Source: Fimenecus sp045633505 (GTDB lineage: Bacteria > Bacillota > Clostridia > Oscillospirales > Acutalibacteraceae). From it: a stretch of DNA of 16,166 bases. The stretch is from positions 1 through 16,166 of the forward strand of contig JAZQYK010000005.1 of assembly GCA_045633505.1 (NCBI GenBank), given 5' to 3'. Under the pieces are notes generated by a model. It was not told where the DNA came from. It saw nothing but the letters and a program-made list of their open reading frames with translations, and did not search any database. Made by a program: the position numbers and the translations under genes. Below, piece by piece: positions 1 to 5,537 of the stretch; the first letter of the stretch is position 1, and the number at the start of each line of letters is the position of its first letter.

Positions 1-561
1 CGTCACGATTTCAAGGGTGTTGTTGACAGCATTAATTTGTTAATCAATGAAAATACACCTGAAAGCCTTAATAAAGCTAAGGAATTACTTTCTGCTCTTA
101 ACAATAGCCTAAACGCAACAAAAATTCCTGTCTATTCACAAAATCTTGTTGCGAATGCCGTTATTGCCGCTAAACACGAAGAGGCGATAACTGATAGAAT
201 TAAAATGGATATTGCTGTTGACTTGCCCGAAGAACTAAGTGTTGAGGCAATCGACCTTAATTGTGTATTCCTGAATCTTTTGAACAACTCTATTGAGGCG
301 TGTAAAAAGTTTCCTGTTGAGCATAGAAGAATAATGCTTAAATCAACTATTCAAGCCGGATATTTGTTGATAAAAACAGAGAACCCCTGCTCATTAGTTG
401 AAATAGACAAACAAGGTAAAATTAAAACTTCAAAAAAAGATAGCAAAAATCATGGGTTCGGACTTTCACTTATTGAAGATGTGACAAAAAAATATGATGG
501 TCATTTTGAAATAAATACTAATGATAATAAATTTGTAACTACTGTTTCTTTAAGATTGTAA
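1..561 (+). CDS. Sensor histidine kinase, AgrC/VirS (HPK10) type, 3' part
   Basis: This is the C-terminal part of a membrane sensor kinase that would phosphorylate a response regulator. The reading frame is open from base 1, so the true start lies outside the window. The visible protein (186 residues) opens with Arg-His-Asp-Phe, the H-box typical of HPK10 kinases (RHDxxN/G), with the phospho-acceptor His as visible residue 2. A GHKL ATPase domain follows. It has an N-box (NLLNNSIEA, about residues 92-100) and a glycine box (HGFGLSLIED, about residues 151-160), then a final beta strand and stop. A start codon at 37 (TTG) would cut off the H-box, so I reject it. The missing N-terminal part should be a multi-span membrane sensor. 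In this family the partner is usually a LytTR response regulator, sometimes with a peptide pheromone; none is visible here. No good terminator follows it. The kinase assignment is confident; the signal sensed is unknown. Confidence 0.88.
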   Translation, partial: RHDFKGVVDSINLLINENTPESLNKAKELLSALNNSLNATKIPVYSQNLVANAVIAAKHEEAITDRIKMDIAVDLPEELSVEAIDLNCVFLNLLNNSIEACKKFPVEHRRIMLKSTIQAGYLLIKTENPCSLVEIDKQGKIKTSKKDSKNHGFGLSLIEDVTKKYDGHFEINTNDNKFVTTVSLRL

Positions 562-659
562 CAAAATTTATCTAATAGAACTTAAATCATTCAGCTTATA
601 ATTATTCCTGTTCTGCAGGCATCAACCACTATTATTAAAAAATCATCAATGTTCCTCCC

Positions 660-688
660 TTGAATTACTAAATTGAAAATGTTATAAT
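660..688 (+). promoter_or_regulatory. Sigma-A-type promoter for the CapA-family gene
   Basis: A -35 hexamer TTGAAT (660-665) and a perfect -10 TATAAT (683-688) are separated by exactly 17 bases, 30 bases before the ATG at 718. A ribosome binding site GAAAGG (704-709) sits 8 bases before that ATG. The rest of the 562-717 gap holds no gene or convincing terminator that I can see, so the gene appears to be transcribed independently of the upstream kinase. Confidence 0.75.
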
Positions 689-717
689 AAGTTAATAAAT
701 ATTGAAAGGCTTATTTT

Positions 718-1881
718 ATGAAAGAAAAGACTTCATTAGTTTTTACTGGTGATATTGGTTTTGACCGATATATGTATGGTAAATGGGATGACAAAAACTT
801 AATATCGAAAGAAATTCTTGACTTTCTTCATAGCGCTGACCATGTTATCACTAATGTTGAAGGTCCTGTTGCAGTTGCAGAAACAAACACAACTCAAAGT
901 GGTGTTCAGCAGTTATTACATACTATTGACCCGAAAGCAGTTAAAGTGCTTAACGATATGAAATCAGATATATGGAATATTTGCAATAATCATATTATGG
1001 ATGCAGGACCCTACGGTATTGAAAGCACACTCAAAATCGCAAAAGAGAACGGTGTGCAGACAATCGGCGCAGGAATGAATATCGACGAAGCTAGAAAGCC
1101 AGTTATTCTCAATGAAGCTGGTGGAATTGGTATGTTTGGTGTTGGTTATCAACGTGCATGTAGAAAAGCTGATATTGACAAACCCGGTTGTTATAGCTGG
1201 AGTGACCTTGACGAAATACAGAAAACTATTGACGATATAAAAAGTAAATGTCGTTGGTGTATTGTTGTTGCACACGCAGGTGAAGAATTCACTCCACTCC
1301 CTTCCCCTTACACTCGTGAAAGATACCACAAGTATTTAGAAATGGGTGCTGATATTGTTGTGGCACACCACCCACATGTACCAATGAATTATGAAACTGT
1401 TGGTGATAAGGTAATTTTCTATTCACTTGGTAATTTTATTTTTGATACTGATTATCAGCGTTCACAGTTTAATACTGATATCGGCTTGATTATTAAACTT
1501 AACTTTAATGAAAATGAGTTTAATTTTGAGCCGATGGGACTTAAAATTGTCCGTGGTGAAGAACGAATTGTTAAAGACGAGTTGCCACGTATTTTTATTG
1601 ACGTTCAGAAGGACGAATATGAACTTTTAGCACCTTTGTCGGCAAAGATGCTTATTGCGGCTACAAAGCGTCAAATGACCTATTTAAAGCCCGAAGAATT
1701 CAAAGGTGCAACGGAAGAAAAATGGAAAGAACATTTCGCAGAGCCGTTAAGAACGGGACGAGTACCCGGTGAAACACTTGATTTTCATATTATCTGTCCC
1801 CTTGCAGAAAAAGCTGAAGAAGGCAAATGGAAGGAAAGCAAATTAGAGGATATTAAAAACTATATTTTAGAGCAGATGTAA
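718..1881 (+). CDS. CapA-family protein (metallophosphoesterase-like, poly-gamma-glutamate capsule family)
   Basis: This 387-residue protein has the CapA/PGA_cap fold, a calcineurin-like metallophosphoesterase relative. The metal-site motifs appear in order: Gly-Asp at 11-12, Asn-Val-Glu at 46-48, NNHxxDxG at 90-97, His186 in HAGEE, and HHPH at 217-220 followed by YSLGNFIFD. Founding members take part in poly-gamma-glutamate export or capsule anchoring, but many clostridial relatives are stand-alone enzymes of unknown substrate. No signal peptide or transmembrane segment is visible at the N-terminus (MKEKTSLVFTGDIG), so this copy looks cytoplasmic, unlike exported CapA. No capBC-like genes are nearby. 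The ATG at 718 is preceded by a good promoter and a GAAAGG site, and the family's first beta strand begins just after it. It is a single-gene unit ending at the hairpin at 1885-1916. Family membership is confident; the biological role is not known. Confidence 0.87.
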   Translation: MKEKTSLVFTGDIGFDRYMYGKWDDKNLISKEILDFLHSADHVITNVEGPVAVAETNTTQSGVQQLLHTIDPKAVKVLNDMKSDIWNICNNHIMDAGPYGIESTLKIAKENGVQTIGAGMNIDEARKPVILNEAGGIGMFGVGYQRACRKADIDKPGCYSWSDLDEIQKTIDDIKSKCRWCIVVAHAGEEFTPLPSPYTRERYHKYLEMGADIVVAHHPHVPMNYETVGDKVIFYSLGNFIFDTDYQRSQFNTDIGLIIKLNFNENEFNFEPMGLKIVRGEERIVKDELPRIFIDVQKDEYELLAPLSAKMLIAATKRQMTYLKPEEFKGATEEKWKEHFAEPLRTGRVPGETLDFHIICPLAEKAEEGKWKESKLEDIKNYILEQM

Positions 1882-1884
1882 CAC

Positions 1885-1920
1885 AAAAGGATTGGAAAGT
1901 TAACTCCAATCCTTTTTCTT
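1885..1920 (+). terminator. Intrinsic terminator between convergent genes
   Basis: A perfect 12-bp stem (AAAAGGATTGGA at 1885-1896 with TCCAATCCTTTT at 1905-1916) encloses an 8-base loop. On the plus strand it runs into TTTTTCTTTT, giving a strong rho-independent terminator 4 bases after the CapA-family stop. It also begins 4 bases beyond the stop of the minus-strand amidase-domain gene. Only four Ts, themselves part of the stem, close it in that direction, so termination of the minus transcript here is likely but weaker. Confidence 0.88.
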
Positions 1921-2406
1921 TTACCAAGTATTAACTTTTTCGATATGAACAGGATATGCTCTGAAATAATCATAGCTGTCCAATCTTCTCATATATGAGT
2001 CGTAAGTGTGTGAGCAGATTAAGATTTCTCCATCGGGAGCAAAACCCGTTACCACAAGCGTATGATATAATCTTTGACCGTTGTATAAGAAAATCACGTC
2101 ACCAAGCTCGATTTCGCTTAATTCTGCATCTCTTCCGACAGGACCGACACTTTGATTAGTTGTTAAAAATCTGTATAAATACCCTACACCCGACCAAGCG
2201 GCTGCACGATTATCAGGTGAAATGTAGTACCAACCGTAATCGCGGGTATAATTCATTACACCTGCACCTGCATAAATACATTGTGATGCAAAATTGGTGC
2301 AATCCCCTCCTAATCCGTGGAAATCAAAATATTGCGGATTTCGTGACAATGCCCATTTCTTTGCATATTCAACAGCTTTGTTTCTGTCATAATCAAAACT
2401 ACGCAT
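1921..2406 (-). CDS. Putative amidase domain protein (Amidase_6 / NlpC-P60-like fold)
   Basis: This 161-residue protein is a stand-alone putative amidase domain (PF12671-like). The signature DCTNFASQC (residues 35-43) carries the presumed nucleophile Cys36. His115 in LYHTLVVTG and the preceding LGDVIFL strand complete the usual Cys-His arrangement of this papain-like group. Members are thought to cleave cell-wall peptides and are common in spore formers, but their substrates are poorly defined. No signal peptide or membrane segment is present, so the protein is either cytoplasmic (for example in a spore compartment) or released by other means. The ATG at 2406 is supported by AGGGTGA 7 bases upstream. 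That site is unusual: it lies inside a hairpin followed by seven Ts (see 2407-2442). I see no convincing sigma-A promoter between the tRNA terminator and this gene; only a weak CTGATT-17-TTAAAT pair can be found. Confidence 0.8.
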   Translation of the reverse strand: MRSFDYDRNKAVEYAKKWALSRNPQYFDFHGLGGDCTNFASQCIYAGAGVMNYTRDYGWYYISPDNRAAAWSGVGYLYRFLTTNQSVGPVGRDAELSEIELGDVIFLYNGQRLYHTLVVTGFAPDGEILICSHTYDSYMRRLDSYDYFRAYPVHIEKVNTW

Positions 2407-2442
2407 AAAAAAATCACCCTATACAGTTTATGCATAGAGTGA
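2407..2442 (-). promoter_or_regulatory. Terminator-like hairpin that contains the ribosome binding site of the amidase-domain gene
   Basis: In the minus-strand transcript a 12-bp stem (TCACTCTATGCA with TGTATAGGGTGA, two G-U pairs) has a 5-base loop TAAAC. It is followed by GATTTTTTTATG, that is, seven Ts running into the start codon. The 3' arm contains the Shine-Dalgarno AGGGTGA. The same bases would give two C:A mismatches in a plus-strand RNA, which argues that selection acts on the minus transcript. The hairpin could act as a terminator/attenuator for read-through from the tRNA, as a translational lid, or both. The structure is seen directly; the regulatory role is inferred. Confidence 0.6.
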
Positions 2443-2467
2443 ATTTAACGTTATTTAATTCCAATAA

Positions 2468-2518
2468 TCAGTATCTATATAGCGCATCATTTACAGCATT
2501 GATTATTTGTTCAAACAT
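2468..2518 (-). other. Possible 16-codon leader peptide or gene remnant
   Basis: An ATG at 2518 has AAGGG 8 bases upstream and encodes 16 residues, MFEQIINAVNDALYRY, before a TGA. The sequence resembles the first residues of sodium:alanine (AGCS) symporters, which often begin with an Asn-Asp/Gly-x-Leu-Tyr helix. A one-base insertion would extend it by about six hydrophobic residues only. It lies between the tRNA terminator and the hairpin before the amidase-domain gene, so it could be a leader peptide or a decayed gene end. The evidence is thin. Confidence 0.25.
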
Positions 2519-2531
2519 AAAAATTCCCTTA

Positions 2532-2568
2532 AATAAAAAATGGGCACAGCCATTAAAGTTGTGCCCAA
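2532..2568 (-). terminator. Intrinsic terminator of tRNA-Ser
   Basis: On the minus strand TGGGCACA pairs perfectly with TGTGCCCA (8 bp, 11-base loop) and is followed directly by TTTTTTATTT. It starts 6 bases after the CCA end of the tRNA. The short distance and the long T run make it a clear rho-independent terminator. Confidence 0.9.
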
Positions 2569-2574
2569 GACTTT

Positions 2575-2666
2575 GGCGGAGAGCAAGGGATTCGAACCCT
2601 CGAAACCGTTTTAGCAGTTTACACGATTTCCAATCGTGCTCCTTCGACCAGCTCGGACAACTCTCC
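2575..2666 (-). tRNA. tRNA-Ser(GGA)
   Basis: This is a class II tRNA of 92 nt including an encoded CCA (complement of 2575-2577). The acceptor stem is GGAGAGT with GCTCTCC and a G discriminator base, as expected for serine. The anticodon stem CACGA/TCGTG encloses the loop TTGGAAA, giving anticodon GGA (positions 2631-2629), which reads UCC and UCU. A long variable arm (AAACTG/CGGTTT around CTAAAA) is diagnostic of tRNA-Ser. The T arm has the TTCGAAT loop. It is transcribed alone from its own promoter (2683-2711) into its own terminator (2532-2568). Confidence 0.97.
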
Positions 2667-2682
2667 GTGTCAACAGTAAATT

Positions 2683-2711
2683 ATTATATAAGATAATTTT
2701 CCCAAAATCAA
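2683..2711 (-). promoter_or_regulatory. Sigma-A-type promoter of tRNA-Ser
   Basis: On the minus strand TTGATT (2711-2706) and a perfect TATAAT (2688-2683) are separated by 17 bases, placing initiation about 8-10 bases before the mature tRNA 5' end at 2666. The -35 element lies about 10 bases beyond the T tract of the upstream terminator, so the two units are packed tightly but kept separate. Confidence 0.82.
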
Positions 2712-2720
2712 GTATTTTTA

Positions 2721-2754
2721 TAAAAAATATGGGGCTATCAATCGATAACCCCAT
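2721..2754 (-). terminator. Intrinsic terminator of the aconitase-X-type pair
   Basis: In the minus transcript ATGGGGTTATC pairs with GATAGCCCCAT (11 bp, one G-U, loop GATT) and is followed by ATTTTTTAT. The G-U pair would be a C:A mismatch in a plus-strand RNA, so the element is built for the minus strand. It begins 9 bases after the small-subunit stop. Confidence 0.9.
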
Positions 2755-2763
2755 AAAAATTTA

Positions 2764-3204
2764 TTATTCAACTGTAACTGTTCCGTCTTCGTAAACTGTG
2801 ATTTTATCACCTGTTTTAACGGTGTTAAGAAATTCTTCACCAAGACAGTCAACCGTTGGCATTGGAGTATCAGTCCAAACTGAACCGATAATTGCACCTG
2901 CTGCTGCAAGTGAGTCAATATGCTCTGAGAAAAGCATACAAGCAGGACAACGTTCCATAACCTTTGCGCAATAAAGCACAAGACCACCCGTTGTTGAACC
3001 GATTGTCTGTGGAAGGCAAAGTGCTGCACCCGTCATTGGCTTTTCGTAAATATCTGTGTTGTTCTGGTCACCGCATTTAGCCTCTTTATCGCCAAACTGT
3101 AATGCGCCCTGAAAAGAAGCAAGTGTATTGAAACCACCGTGAGAAACAAGAGCTGTTGCTGCTGCTGTGCCCGGAACTACGGGACGACCTTTGAATGTTT
3201 TCAT
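2764..3204 (-). CDS. Aconitase X-type dehydratase, small (swivel, DUF126) subunit
   Basis: This 146-residue protein matches the swivelling domain of the aconitase X (AcnX) family (formerly DUF126). It opens with a PVVPGTAAATALVS segment and has the conserved Gly-Ser-Thr-Thr-Gly-Gly loop at 69-74, which in the family brings a serine to the active site. A Val-Asp-Cys-Leu-Gly turn follows near 118-122. It works only as a partner of the large subunit immediately upstream, which ends one base before this start. AAAGGAGG, one of the best ribosome binding sites in the window, overlaps the large-subunit 3' end and selects the ATG at 3204. An upstream in-frame extension to 3318 lies wholly inside the large-subunit gene and lacks family similarity, so I reject it. 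Characterised AcnX enzymes are cis-3-hydroxy-L-proline dehydratase (bacteria) and phosphomevalonate dehydratase (archaea). The substrate here cannot be read from the sequence. Confidence 0.88.
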   Translation of the reverse strand: MKTFKGRPVVPGTAAATALVSHGGFNTLASFQGALQFGDKEAKCGDQNNTDIYEKPMTGAALCLPQTIGSTTGGLVLYCAKVMERCPACMLFSEHIDSLAAAGAIIGSVWTDTPMPTVDCLGEEFLNTVKTGDKITVYEDGTVTVE

Positions 3205-3205
3205 T

Positions 3206-4486
3206 TTATTTTGCCTCCTTTGTAATAATATCAAGAATTTCTTCGCTTGTATAATAACGAGAAGTTGTATATGTACGAAGTTTATTTGAGTTTGTGATAA
3301 CGGGCATTTTCTTTGCAAGTGGGTTGTTCATATACATAAGTGGACAAATGTAACTGAGAATAACACCAGTCGACTGAAGTTTTGCATACATATCAGTCTT
3401 TTTGAACTCGTCACAAACCGCAGGAGGAGCTGTGAAAACGGTAGGAACTGAAACTTTCTTAAGACCATTTTTCTTAAGGCCTTCATATACGTTTTCTGTC
3501 CACTCTTTAAGCTGTGCCATTGTCATGTGTGGACAGCCTACGAAGCAAAGTTTTGGAGTTGCATCAGGATTTTTCCACATAACTGGATATGATGCCTTAA
3601 CTCTTTCAAGCTCAGCGTCATCAATTACGTAAACCTGTGCATTTTCAGTAACGAGTGACTCACCCATTTCAACTGCTTCAGGTGTAAGACCTGCAATATG
3701 ATAAAGACCAACTGCACCGTTTGATGCACAAGCAGCACCGAAGTCTTTAAGGTATGCTTTATTGTCGTCTGTAAGCTCTGTGCCAAGCCATTCGTTCATA
3801 CCCTTAACGTAAGGTACGTCTTCCATAACCTTCATACCGATTGCAGAGCCTAAAATCTGTGCTTCAGGCTTCTTTGAGCATTTAACCTCAACAATCCACG
3901 TTGCTTTTCTGCCCTCATCTGTAAGAAGACCGAAATCAGGAACAAAGCCTGCGATTGAGCCCATCATTTCGATAAGACCTGAGTTACGGTTGCAACGAGC
4001 GCCGATAACAGAGTTTGCATAAGCAACTGCGCTTGATTCTGCCCAAGAAAGAATGTCACCTTTTTTAGGTGTATTGCCTACTTCATCAAGATAACAAGCA
4101 CAAGTATAAGCATTATCATCAAGAAGACCCATTTTACGAAGCTGTTCGTTATATGAATCCTGCTTTGAATACATAAACTTTTTGAATACGAAATTCTTTA
4201 AAAAGTCCGAAGGAACATTTGGGTCAAATGGTTTTGGGTCAACAGAGAAATTCTGTTTTGATGTAACACCTGCATTAAGAAGCTGGTCCATCAAATCAAA
4301 AACAGGAGTCATCATTTTAAGACCGAAACTTGTAACAAGATGTCCTTTTTCACTTGTAACTGGTACCATTCTTTCTGCACCGAAAGTTTCACCGTACATA
4401 ACAAGTGTTTTCATAACCTTAGCCATAACTTCGCCTTGTTCACCATTTAGCATTGCCTGCTGTTCAGCAGTTAATTGCATTGCCAT
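3206..4486 (-). CDS. Aconitase X-type dehydratase, large (catalytic, DUF521) subunit
   Basis: The 426-residue protein is the catalytic domain of the AcnX family (formerly DUF521), an iron-sulfur hydro-lyase related to aconitase. The signature AESSAVAYANS (149-159) followed by GARCNRNSG (162-170) is clear. Cys165, Cys318 (in GCPH) and Cys381 (in ICPLM) are candidate Fe-S cluster ligands by position; I infer this and have not verified it. Large and small subunits are separate genes here, as in most prokaryotes. The ATG at 4486 is preceded by GAGGTG at 8 bases; a second ATG two codons later is less well placed. The gene has its own likely promoter (4533-4561), and the pair ends at its own terminator, so it is a self-contained two-gene unit. 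No hydroxyproline or mevalonate genes are visible in the window, leaving the substrate open. Confidence 0.9.
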   Translation of the reverse strand: MAMQLTAEQQAMLNGEQGEVMAKVMKTLVMYGETFGAERMVPVTSEKGHLVTSFGLKMMTPVFDLMDQLLNAGVTSKQNFSVDPKPFDPNVPSDFLKNFVFKKFMYSKQDSYNEQLRKMGLLDDNAYTCACYLDEVGNTPKKGDILSWAESSAVAYANSVIGARCNRNSGLIEMMGSIAGFVPDFGLLTDEGRKATWIVEVKCSKKPEAQILGSAIGMKVMEDVPYVKGMNEWLGTELTDDNKAYLKDFGAACASNGAVGLYHIAGLTPEAVEMGESLVTENAQVYVIDDAELERVKASYPVMWKNPDATPKLCFVGCPHMTMAQLKEWTENVYEGLKKNGLKKVSVPTVFTAPPAVCDEFKKTDMYAKLQSTGVILSYICPLMYMNNPLAKKMPVITNSNKLRTYTTSRYYTSEEILDIITKEAK

Positions 4487-4532
4487 TGTTATAACACCTC
4501 TTTTTTAAGATTAACAAAATTTTAACAATATA

Positions 4533-4561
4533 AGTTTACTCCTAATATTCAAAATAGTCAA
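4533..4561 (-). promoter_or_regulatory. Likely promoter of the aconitase-X-type operon
   Basis: On the minus strand TTGACT (4561-4556, five of six matches to consensus) is followed after 17 bases by TAAACT (4538-4533, four of six). This lies about 47 bases before the ATG and just beyond the terminator of the upstream spoVM unit. An alternative -10, TTATAT, is four bases further on. Confidence 0.55.
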
Positions 4562-4577
4562 TGAATTTTCAGTTTTT

Positions 4578-4611
4578 TATATAAAAATAACGGTAGGTTT
4601 TCACCTACCGT
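4578..4611 (-). terminator. Intrinsic terminator after spoVM
   Basis: A perfect 9-bp stem (ACGGTAGGT at 4590-4598 with ACCTACCGT at 4603-4611) has a 4-base loop. In the minus transcript it is followed by TATTTTTATAT. It starts 4 bases after the spoVM stop codon. Confidence 0.87.
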
Positions 4612-4614
4612 CGT

Positions 4615-4695
4615 TTAAACCGTTTTCTTTATACCGAACATCATTCTTAAAATTCCGCTTAAAATTTTTGGGCTTTTTACCAATACCACTTTCAC
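4615..4695 (-). CDS. spoVM: Stage V sporulation protein SpoVM (26 residues)
   Basis: SpoVM is a tiny amphipathic helix that recognises the convex surface of the forespore in the mother cell and anchors the spore-coat ATPase SpoIVA. This frame starts with GTG at 4695, 8 bases after AAGGGGG, and encodes exactly 26 residues, the length of the Bacillus subtilis protein. Aligned without gaps to that protein it keeps Lys2, Lys7, Pro9 (known to matter for curvature sensing), Lys10, Leu12, Gly14, Ile15, Arg17, Met19 and Gly21. The N-terminal part reads MKVVLVKSPKILSG. Position supports the call: in B. subtilis spoVM follows thiN in the same priA-to-thiN neighbourhood, and here it follows thiN with only one small gene between. 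Its ribosome binding site overlaps the stop of that small gene, suggesting translational coupling. The gene is short enough to be skipped by default gene callers. Confidence 0.85.
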   Translation of the reverse strand: MKVVLVKSPKILSGILRMMFGIKKTV

Positions 4696-4708
4696 AGCTA
4701 TGTCCCCC

Positions 4709-4858
4709 TTAAGTTTTGCAGAGTGACACTCCACTAATTACAAGTGCAAGTGCTAGTAATACAATTACAAATTTTTGTGGAAAAATCAATGAAATTACTA
4801 AGCCTAATCCTAAAGCTACAAAGATTAAGCCTTTTAAATCATTTCTACGCTTTCCCAT
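4709..4858 (-). CDS. Small two-span membrane protein upstream of spoVM
   Basis: This 49-residue frame starts at an ATG (4858), 7 bases after AGGGGG. It has a basic N-terminus (MGKRRNDLK), a hydrophobic segment at about 10-26, a Pro-Gln-Lys turn at 27-29 and a second hydrophobic segment at about 30-46, ending Cys-Lys-Thr. It therefore looks like a hairpin of two membrane helices with the basic end on the cytoplasmic side. I do not recognise a named family. Its stop codon TAA overlaps the AAGGGGG site of spoVM, so the two genes are very likely translated from one message. This suggests, without proving, a role connected with spore envelope assembly or with SpoVM membrane targeting. The good ribosome binding site, sensible composition and operon position make it more likely real than chance. 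Confidence 0.7.
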   Translation of the reverse strand: MGKRRNDLKGLIFVALGLGLVISLIFPQKFVIVLLALALVISGVSLCKT

Positions 4859-4912
4859 AAAAAATCCCCCTGCGAATGTATTTACTACATTATACGCAAG
4901 GGGTATTTTTTT
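4859..4912. terminator. Bidirectional terminator hairpin after thiN that also holds the next gene's ribosome binding site
   Basis: The outer 9-bp stem pairs 4866-4874 with 4895-4903. It continues, across a 3-base bulge, into a perfect 6-bp stem (4875-4880 with 4886-4891) around a 5-base loop. It has seven Ts on the plus-strand side (4906-4912) and six on the minus-strand side. One position of the outer stem is G-U in the minus RNA but a C:A mismatch in the plus RNA, favouring use on the minus strand, where it begins about 10 bases after the thiN stop. The 3' arm in that direction is AGGGGG, the ribosome binding site of the small membrane protein, and the T6 tract fills the spacer to its ATG. 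Confidence 0.78.
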
Positions 4913-4917
4913 GTTAC
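4889..4917 (-). promoter_or_regulatory. Candidate promoter of the spoVM unit, embedded in the hairpin
   Basis: A perfect TATAAT (4894-4889) lies in the bulge and inner stem of the thiN terminator. Seventeen bases upstream is GTAACA (4917-4912), a four-of-six match to TTGACA. Read as a mother-cell sigma-E site the same region gives CGTATAAT, one base off the CATAyAhT-type -10 motif, with a weak -35. Transcripts starting here would lack the 5' arm of the hairpin, leaving the ribosome binding site free. In B. subtilis spoVM is sigma-E controlled; which sigma factor acts here is inference. Confidence 0.4.
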
Positions 4918-5537
4918 AATTGAGTTTCTACTATCACCAAAGTGCCATCTTTGACGCTGACTTCACAAAATTCATCAATAATATGATTACTTGTACTTAA
5001 AGCGCAATCAAACGGGTCAAGAGTATAATCACTCAACGGATAATATAGCCCTTTGAGATTTACACCATAAGCCTTATCGCCGTAAGCAAACACGGAAATT
5101 TGTTGATTATCTTTTTGGGTAATTCTTATATTTGAATCCGTGATACTTCTAAAAATATGCTTATCATCAATCATTGTGAAATCAACGTTATTTTTAGAAG
5201 CCTTTGCCATTAAAGAAATATTGGCAAACGTGTGTTCAAACCGACCGCCCGTACCACCAAGAAGCAAAAAAGATTTAAAACCCGCTTTAACACCCTCATT
5301 AAAAGCCGCCACACTGTCTGTAACGTCTTTTTCAATCGGCAGAGTGATAGTTTCTATATTTTCAGGTAAAGCCTTTATAGAGTCAAAATCGCCAATCAGC
5401 AAATTCGGAGTAATACCGCACTCGTTTGCAATATCATAACCACCGTCAGCGCAGATAATATAATCATCGGAACAAATATTCTTTTTTAGAACGTCAGCTG
5501 AGCAGTCTCCTCCGCCGATAATTACACATCTTTTCAT
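4914..5537 (-). CDS. thiN: Thiamine pyrophosphokinase
   Basis: The enzyme transfers pyrophosphate from ATP to thiamine, making the cofactor thiamine diphosphate in one step. Visible motifs are ADGGYD (30-35), GDFDS (49-53), KDVTDS around 70-75, the GGTGGRFEH substrate loop (94-102) and STSN near the C-terminus (181-184), all characteristic of the TPK fold. The length of 207 residues is normal. I chose the ATG at 5537, which overlaps the rsgA stop as ATGA; a GTG three codons upstream is an alternative. It is the last gene of the priA-to-thiN operon and is followed by the hairpin at 4859-4912. In B. subtilis rpe lies between rsgA and thiN; here the two genes overlap directly. Confidence 0.93.
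   Translation of the reverse strand: MKRCVIIGGGDCSADVLKKNICSDDYIICADGGYDIANECGITPNLLIGDFDSIKALPENIETITLPIEKDVTDSVAAFNEGVKAGFKSFLLLGGTGGRFEHTFANISLMAKASKNNVDFTMIDDKHIFRSITDSNIRITQKDNQQISVFAYGDKAYGVNLKGLYYPLSDYTLDPFDCALSTSNHIIDEFCEVSVKDGTLVIVETQL

Noticed and set aside
591..660. On the minus strand AGGGAGG (654-660) precedes an ATG (644-646). One extra T in the T6 tract would give a hydrophobic 18-residue peptide, as in a small toxin.
   Set aside because: As written the frame ends after three codons (Met-Ile-Phe-stop), and the repair needs a base that is not there. The AGGGAGG end touches the -35 box of the capA-family promoter. I cannot support a gene.
562..717. A short hairpin (CCTG...CAGG around 607-619) as a terminator for the histidine kinase.
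   Set aside because: The stem is only 4 bp and no T tract follows, so termination here is not supported.
3205..3318. N-terminal extension of the aconitase-X small subunit upstream of 3204.
   Set aside because: It lies completely within the large-subunit gene in another frame and has no family similarity. AAAGGAGG points to the ATG at 3204.
4716..5000. A 94-codon plus-strand frame across the spoVM/thiN junction.
   Set aside because: It runs antisense to the small membrane protein, a terminator and the end of thiN, has no ribosome binding site and shows no protein-like composition. It is a shadow.
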